A DNA stretch of 64,000 nucleotides from Dolomedes plantarius (lineage: Eukaryota; Arthropoda; Arachnida; Araneae; Dolomedidae): contig OU015496.1 in assembly GCA_907164885.2 (NCBI GenBank), forward strand, positions 135,335,820 to 135,399,819. Direction: 5' to 3'. Each line of letters begins with the position of its first letter. The first letter of the stretch is position 1. The position numbers and the translations under genes are program-made. Of the stretch, positions 57,841-64,000 are shown in pieces. The notes under the pieces are model-generated. The model did not search any database and had not been told where the DNA came from. It saw only the letters and a list, made by a program, of their open reading frames with translations.

Positions 57841-57843
<3 letters not shown>
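56625..57843 (+). mobile_element. Second Tc1/mariner-type element, DD36E class
   Basis: Termini CACT(C/T)AAGAGC(C/A)AAAACA.. agree over about 28 bp and lie between TA dinucleotides in TA repeats on both sides (56623-56624, 57844-57845). Length 1219 bp with one central gene. Confidence 0.9.
56772..57812 (+). pseudogene. DD36E transposase with two Trp-to-stop changes
   Basis: The start is the Met of [11 protein letters not shown] single frame of 346 codons is interrupted only by TGA at 57228-57230 (expected Trp before SDESRF) and TGA at 57360-57362 (expected Trp in MLWG). N-terminal helix-turn-helix ([17 protein letters not shown]), first catalytic Asp in SDESRF, second in QQDHAPCH and Glu in NPIEHIW; exactly 36 residues lie between the last two, as in the DD36E (Incomer-type) group rather than the DD34E of Tc1. 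It ends AKGGSTRY. Confidence 0.85.
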
Positions 57844-58959
<1,116 letters not shown>

Positions 58960-59138
58960 GGTAAGGTTTAGTTTGGTGCGCTACTGTCAATTTTTAGCAC
59001 ACGAGGGATAATTAGACCGAGACCTACTGCTTTAAGCATATTCCGAAGGGCTACAAACGTCCATACCAAGTGTGGGACTCGAACCCACAGACTCCGGTAC
59101 CGAATGCCAGCACCCTAGCTATTCGGCCATCGTCCGGC
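58960..59138 (-). mobile_element. SINE with tRNA-Arg-like head
   Basis: On the minus strand 59138-59067 reads as a tRNA: GATGGCCGAATAGCTAGG (A box), a TTCGG-containing anticodon loop (TCG, Arg-like), and TGTGGGTTCGAGTCCCACA, a perfect T arm with B box. The acceptor stem (GCCGGAC against CACTTGG) does not pair, so it is a SINE head or tRNA pseudogene; the body boundary to the left is approximate. Confidence 0.6.
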
Positions 59139-60085
59139 AAACAGAGGGTAAGAACATGGACAAGATGATCATTACAAACCAACTGATGAGGGTAAGAGCA
59201 GAGTCAGCGAAAACCGAAAACAATCCTGGGAAGTTCTGTTGTCGGGAATGCTGTTTGCTTTCAAACTCCTTTTATGCTGAAAAGTTTCCATAACATGCTG
59301 ACCCAAAATATTCACCAGAAATTATTCCTATGAAATCATCTTCTTCATGATAGCTCTGCTGACGGGGCTGCTAAGCTTTTATCTTCGGTATCGAGCTCTT
59401 AAATAAAATGTATACTGAAATGTGTAATGAATATCGGCAAAAAGAGAACGGGAGCTCTTGTAGCATTGTACGAAGGATGGCCAACTGATACTCAAAGGGG
59501 AGGATACCCCCAAACCAATGATCCAGCCATCTGAGAAGTTCTATGGTTCTACGCAAATGATACCGGAAAACTTCCAATGAAAAGTTTGAAGGGTACGGCC
59601 ACGCAGATACTTCAGCGGGGTATATATACTGAGAACAACGGCGAACGAAAGATAACGAAAAGATTAGGATAAATTTCAATGAACAAATTCGGCGTTCTAT
59701 TTGAAATTCGGTTGGCCATACGCATTAAAAAAGCGGATTGCTTGTGCAGCAGTATGTCAAATTTCGAAAAGTGAGTTGTTGCGATGAGCAGTCCAATCCA
59801 TTATCAACTACGCAACTCAATTTCCGATAAAAAACAACGAAGTTAAAATTTTTATTCTAACTGAAATTTCATAGTTAAAAAGAAAAATATTCGGAACTTC
59901 ATTGTGGGCTCTGGACACATAGAACGAACGACGGCTAACAAAGAGTAACGAAGTTCCTTTGATGTACCGCCTAGTGAGCGAACCGTGGTGAGGGAAAACA
60001 AATGCTTTCGATGACAACCGTTGATATATTTAGCGAACAACTTCGTTTGTTACTCTTCGTTCAGCTTCATTCGCTGTATGCATAT
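59139..60085. other. Unrecognised DNA with CGAAGTT-rich motifs
   Basis: A minus-strand frame at 59679-59371 (102 codons) has no recognised domain. Repeated AACGAAG/CTTCGTT words between 59845 and 60065 suggest a degraded inverted-repeat element, but no ends could be fixed. Confidence 0.35.
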
Positions 60086-60133
60086 GCGCCTTTAAACTTT
60101 TATCTTCGGAAGTAGATAAAAGTTTAAAGGCGC
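60086..60133. repeat. Perfect palindrome, 20 bp arms
   Basis: Left arm GCGCCTTTAAACTTTTATCT, loop TCGGAAGT, and an exactly complementary right arm. Confidence 0.95.
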
Positions 60134-60430
60134 TTCGAAGTAGGAGAACGTTCTAAAGGACTGGGGAAGGTGAAAGAACTTCATACTTTCGCAAAACATT
60201 CCAAAGACTATAACATTAGTCGAAAGTTTACCTCACCTCAAAACACCTCACAAATTCTCAATAAGCGTTTACGTAACATAGGACAATCCAAAACAATTAG
60301 TTACAAAATAAGGACCATTTTCCATAAAATTACCAATATAAACACGCGGAAAATTATATATATATATATATATTAACATCACATCACTCATTTAAAAACA
60401 TACTGGTGACGCGAAACATTCAGGTTATGC

Positions 60431-60568
60431 GTGAGATCGGGCAAAACCTTTTCCAAATGTATAAAAAGACGAACCACACAGAGGGCAGGCGTGTCAATAA
60501 CTCTATCGTTGCAGAGATAAATGTTGTACACAGGGTCGTCTCTCGGTTGAAGGCCGCCCAGGTGTAAA
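60431..60568 (+). pseudogene. Possible Tc1 transposase N-terminal fragment
   Basis: The frame ending at the TAA near 60568 encodes TEGRRVNNSIVAEINVVHRV followed by VSRLKAAQV, which resembles the helix-turn-helix of Tc1 transposases (EG.S...VA..F.I..SVVSR.W.AFQ). The match is short and no other transposase part is nearby. A chance match is possible. Confidence 0.35.
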
Positions 60569-61699
60569 AACCATATTGCCACTCTTATTAATTTAATATT
60601 ACTTAATTAATTTTTTAATATGAAGTGTTTATTGTTATATCTTATTTTTATATCTTCTGTTTGGCTGAAAGGTTCATAATCATCAAGAGAGTTGTGTTTA
60701 TTATTCTCATCAGTAAAATTTTTTCATCTAATAAACAGTCTGCGGCCGCCCATAGGTTTGGCCTTCCTGGGGCAACTTTTGCATCCCCGTCAGGAGCAGC
60801 CCTTGTTGTCAGGTCCCATTCTTGCTGTTCCTGATAACATCTAGAGGGAAAACGAAATTTTCCAGCATAAGTCCAAATGCATTCCAGGTGGTCGTAATTA
60901 GAGTGAAGTCAAATAAACGGTGCGTATTCATCAGCAAAACTTGTTGCGTTATGTTCACATCTTTTGCTAAAACATGCTGTTACGTCCAGTTACCAGATAT
61001 CGCTCTGACTAAAAGCTCTGTTTGCGAGCTGCAACAGACTGATTTACATTCATTCGGCTGCTTAGTGTTATTAATCACTTTATATATGTTAGAAAAATAC
61101 AGACAACTGCGTTAGGTTAAATTATTCATTTATTTACAATAGGTCAGACATATACAAGCTACAACAGGGATAGACACAGACTTCCTAAAAAAATGAACAT
61201 CACATGTATTTATAAACTTATATAGGATCTTATAAAGAACTGATAGTAGCTTTTAATAAGATATCCAATAGAAATCTTTGATACGAGAACAAATCAGAGA
61301 GAAGGGAAAGAACTGAGATCAGATGATGTCGTCTGCGATTACATTGCTAATAATATCCTCACCATATGGTATACAATGGGCAAAAGTTGCTCTTTCATGG
61401 ATATACATTAGGATGGGGCGAAAAAAATATTTTTTTTATGATCAATTTCTAATAGAGAGGAAAACTTGCGTATTGACATCCAAATAACGGGAAAAATAAT
61501 GTAAAAAATATTAATTGGTTTTGAAATCGCGCAAGAGACCTAAAGTTTAGAAAAATAGGAAAAAATCTGCACTTTTCAAAGACGTATAAATCTTTTTTAA
61601 TAGTTTACTTTAATTCTAATAGTGCAAAAACTACTCTTTGTAGTTACCTAAATGAGTCAAAAATAGTTTTGGATGCATTGTCATTCATTTGAATTCGCG
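60569..61699. other. Unrecognised DNA with a GC-rich patch
   Basis: A GC-rich stretch at 60740-60845 stands out from the AT-rich surroundings; its short frame shows no known domain. Nothing else is supported. Confidence 0.4.
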
Positions 61700-61744
61700 C
61701 AAAAAGCCTTAAAATACCATTTATTTTTGTAAAAACCTCATATT

Positions 61745-63110
61745 GCAGCTCTTCGCCCATTTCATCATGTTTTTCCTTTATGAGTTTGGTATTGCCTTTT
61801 ACATCGCAAATGCTTTCAAAGTTGTCATATGCTTCCTTATTAAGCGATAGGTACGGTGTTTCTGACAGGGCCACAGCAGCAATAGCTTCTGGTGTCCTGC
61901 ATGATCATGGAATGATCTCTGATTCAGATATGTCACGAGTGATTGACAAAAGTAAGATTAGAAGGGAAAAAGTGAAGATTCGAAAAGCAATAAAGGAAAA
62001 AGAGCACCAGCTGAAAGAAGTAAATGGAATCTACTTCGACGGTAGAAAAGCCAATATATTAACACAAGAAAAAATAGGAGCTAAAGAGTAAGACCACAGA
62101 GTAAGAAAATTAGCGAGATTAGTGAGCCTGGTGGCCATGTTACACCAAAAATAGGAACCGGTAATGATATTGCCGAAAGTATTTTCGACTAATATGAAAA
62201 AGAAAGATTTTTACATGAGTCCAGTGGTAGCCATCGGATGTGATGGGACAGTCACAAACACAGGTTGGAAAAGTGGTGTTGTACAGAACATTGAAGTCAG
62301 GTGTCAGCGACTACTGCAGTGGTATATTCATTTGCTTCACTTGAATTAGCTGCCTTATAAACATTTGTTTGAGCACTTAGACAGGACAACAAGTGGCCAT
62401 GCGTCATTCAGGGGTCCAATTGGCAAGCAACTGCCGAGCTGTGAGATAAATACTGTTGTAATTTTGTGCCGATTCAATCTGAAGTTGTCATCACAATAAA
62501 TAAAACTGACATCAGTAAAGATCAGCAGTATCTTCTAGACATTGTTAATGCAGTCATCACTGGACTCTGTGATCCAGAATTAGCTGTTAAAGATTATGGA
62601 CTCCTCAGCTATTACTGATGGTTAACCTGTGCTAACCGGGTATTAAGACTTCATGTTTCCCAAATTAGTCCGACAAGCGAAATGAAGACACTTGTAAATT
62701 ACATTGTAAAGACCTATGCTCCTGTTTGGTTTGATATTAAGATACATTACACTGTGAAAGACGGTCCGAAGCACAAGCTAAAGGTCATTCAAACAACAAG
62801 ACATTTCCCAAACAACATGAAAGAAATCATTGATCCGGTCATTCAGAGAAACTCGTTCTTCTGCCAGTCAGAGAATATGATGTTGGTGATGATACTTGAC
62901 GAGAGACAACACATTCGAGAATTAGACTACAGGAGAATACTGAAAGCCAGAAATGAGCCACCAGTAGTATGTCACGTTAGAGCCTTCAAGCTTCCTTTAA
63001 TTAATTTTCAAGCCACAGACTATACTGAAAATACTTGTTGGACAAAGCTGACACCACCTCCATTGCTGTTAAATATGGCAAAAGAACACATTTAAACGTT
63101 ATTGAAAGAC
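61745..63110 (+). pseudogene. Decayed member of a widespread arthropod protein family (cc8L18.2-like)
   Basis: Successive frames keep a colinear series of motifs: LLSDRYGVSDRATAAIASGV, SRVIDKSKIRREKVKIRKAI, IYFDGRKAN, VAIGCDGTVTNTGWKSGVVQ, LLQWYIHLLHLN, LFEHLDRTTSGHASFRGPIG, KDQQYLLDIVNAVITGLCDP, WLTCANRVLRLHV, TLVNYIVKTYAPVWFDIK, VIQRNSFF and MILDERQHIREL. I recall these from a multi-copy family in arthropods, sometimes labelled cc8L18.2-like, with no known function. Stops or frameshifts occur near 62090, 62150, 62347, 62455-62500, 62617 and 63094. The start of the frame upstream of 61780 and the usual C-terminal part are not intact. High copy number in genomes suggests a mobile origin, but that is inference. 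Confidence 0.6.
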
Positions 63111-63526
63111 AAAGCCCTGCCAGAACTTGAGCATTTGAAATTTCCAACATAAGTACTTAATAGATGCTTTGTTATCACGTGTCCTTTCCAAACGAAGATT
63201 CTGCTCTTACGATTGATGATGTTGTTCTTCACTCGCCACTAAGAGGTTAATTGAGACCTACTGGTACAACTCATGTAACTTTTTTCTTATACTATACCGA
63301 AAAAAATCCTGTTAAGGTATCATCAGGTTACTTTATTATTAATTACTGGTATTAAAGTTAATTTATTCGAAAAGTGATTTTCATCTAAGTTATGTTCAGT
63401 TGTCTGTGTATATTGCAACTTTAAACTGTGCTGGGAAGTAAGAGCTTATCACTGATGTTTTCTTATCACTGAGATTCAAAAGACTGTATTATGTATCACA
63501 CTTCCAAGAAAGCTTATATATAATAC
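63111..63526. other. AT-rich DNA, nothing recognised
   Basis: No feature is visible between the decayed gene and the final array. Confidence 0.5.
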
Positions 63527-64000
63527 TTTTGCACCTGAAATGTCCCCCGAAAAACGAACTCCTCTGTATTAAGTGTGCCATCTTTTTATTAAATAATTGC
63601 ATTCGCGAGCATTTAAACGAATTAACCCTCACGACTTTTACTAAATATTACTTTACCCAGGATGATAAGAGCAATTGAATAAAGTTCCAGTCACAGTGTG
63701 ATTATAACATGAAACAATAATTTTGCACGTGATACGTTCCCCGATGATTTATAAACGAGTTCCTACATATACAGCGTGCCACCATTTTATTAAATATTCG
63801 TATTTGTAAGGATTAAATCTCTTCTTTATTACAAAATATTACTTTACACAGGATGATAAGAGCAATTGACTAACGTTCATGTCGCAGTGTGATTATAACA
63901 CGAAACAAAAATTTTGAACCTGAAATGTTTCCCCGATGCTTTACAAACTCCTAGGGCCTGTTGGTATGTAATTTGTCAGCGTTAGCTTTACTCGTAGTGA
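63527..64000. repeat. Fourth tandem array, ~190-195 bp unit, runs off the window
   Basis: Units beginning TTTTG(C/A)AC(C/G)TGA(A/T)A.GT start at about 63527, 63721 and 63912. Each full unit contains CAGGATGATAAGAGCAATTG and CAGTGTGATTATAACA. The third unit is cut or diverges at the window end. Confidence 0.85.

Noticed and set aside
59067..59138. Functional tRNA-Arg gene
   Set aside because: The T arm is perfect but the acceptor stem does not pair and the anticodon stem is imperfect, so a SINE head or pseudogene is more likely.
59371..59679. 102-codon minus-strand frame
   Set aside because: No family resemblance in either strand could be stated; left as unrecognised DNA.
61644..61874. Minus-strand 76-codon frame
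   Set aside because: It is antisense to the better supported plus-strand relic carrying the SDRYGVSDRATAAIA motif.

Overview
The window is AT-rich animal genomic DNA dominated by transposable elements, tandem arrays and long (TA)n microsatellites. No single-copy host gene could be supported. The element set (a Tc1 transposase starting MPRRKQRSSF, a Pif1-type Helitron helicase, a piggyBac-like transposase, short elements with tRNA-like heads and CAA tails) matches what is abundant in orb-weaving spider genomes, so a spider (Araneae) is the best guess; this is family-level recognition, not a database result.

Layout. 1-9.8 kb: SINE tail, two copies of one short Helitron, a 1.5 kb segment duplicated in tandem whose first copy is split by (TA)n DNA, a reverse-strand Helitron and, inside that, a pogo-like element carrying a broken PHD finger. 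10.8-13.3 kb: the RNase H end of a non-LTR retrotransposon (minus strand) split by an LTR element whose leader contains an array of small hairpins with one constant loop and changing but complementary stems. 13.6-15 kb: Helitron, full-length tRNA-type SINE, pogo MITE. 15.96-19.48 kb: complete LTR element with identical-length LTRs that encodes only a 658-residue Gag-like protein. 19.82-28.07 kb: complete young Ty3/Gypsy element with 873 bp LTRs, 5 bp target duplication and a textbook -1 frameshift signal between gag and pol. 28.1-32.6 kb: MITE, mariner pseudogene, truncated Tc1 element. 32.7-39.6 kb: three tandem arrays with 160-190 bp units, two of them intact and one interrupted by a TTAA-type MITE and by an unidentified insertion with a 15 bp target duplication. 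40.8-46.2 kb: SINE, hAT and mariner fragments, second TTAA-type MITE, Helitron with decayed Pif1 helicase. 47.2-54.6 kb: a ~210-230 bp tandem array broken by a SINE, a Helitron with a piggyBac relic inside, and a Tc1 copy. 54.9-57.8 kb: two further Tc1/mariner elements, one with DD36E spacing. 58-64 kb: tRNA-like SINE, perfect palindrome, a decayed gene of a widespread arthropod family of unknown role, and another ~190 bp array.

The best candidates for undescribed biology are the constant-loop, changing-stem hairpin array at 12.1-12.7 kb, the Gag-only LTR element, and the frameshift cassette. Nearly all other coding sequence is decayed transposon protein. Coding-potential elements that look intact are the Gypsy gag and pol and the Gag-only ORF; one Tc1 copy is a single stop codon, and the DD36E copy two stop codons, from being open.
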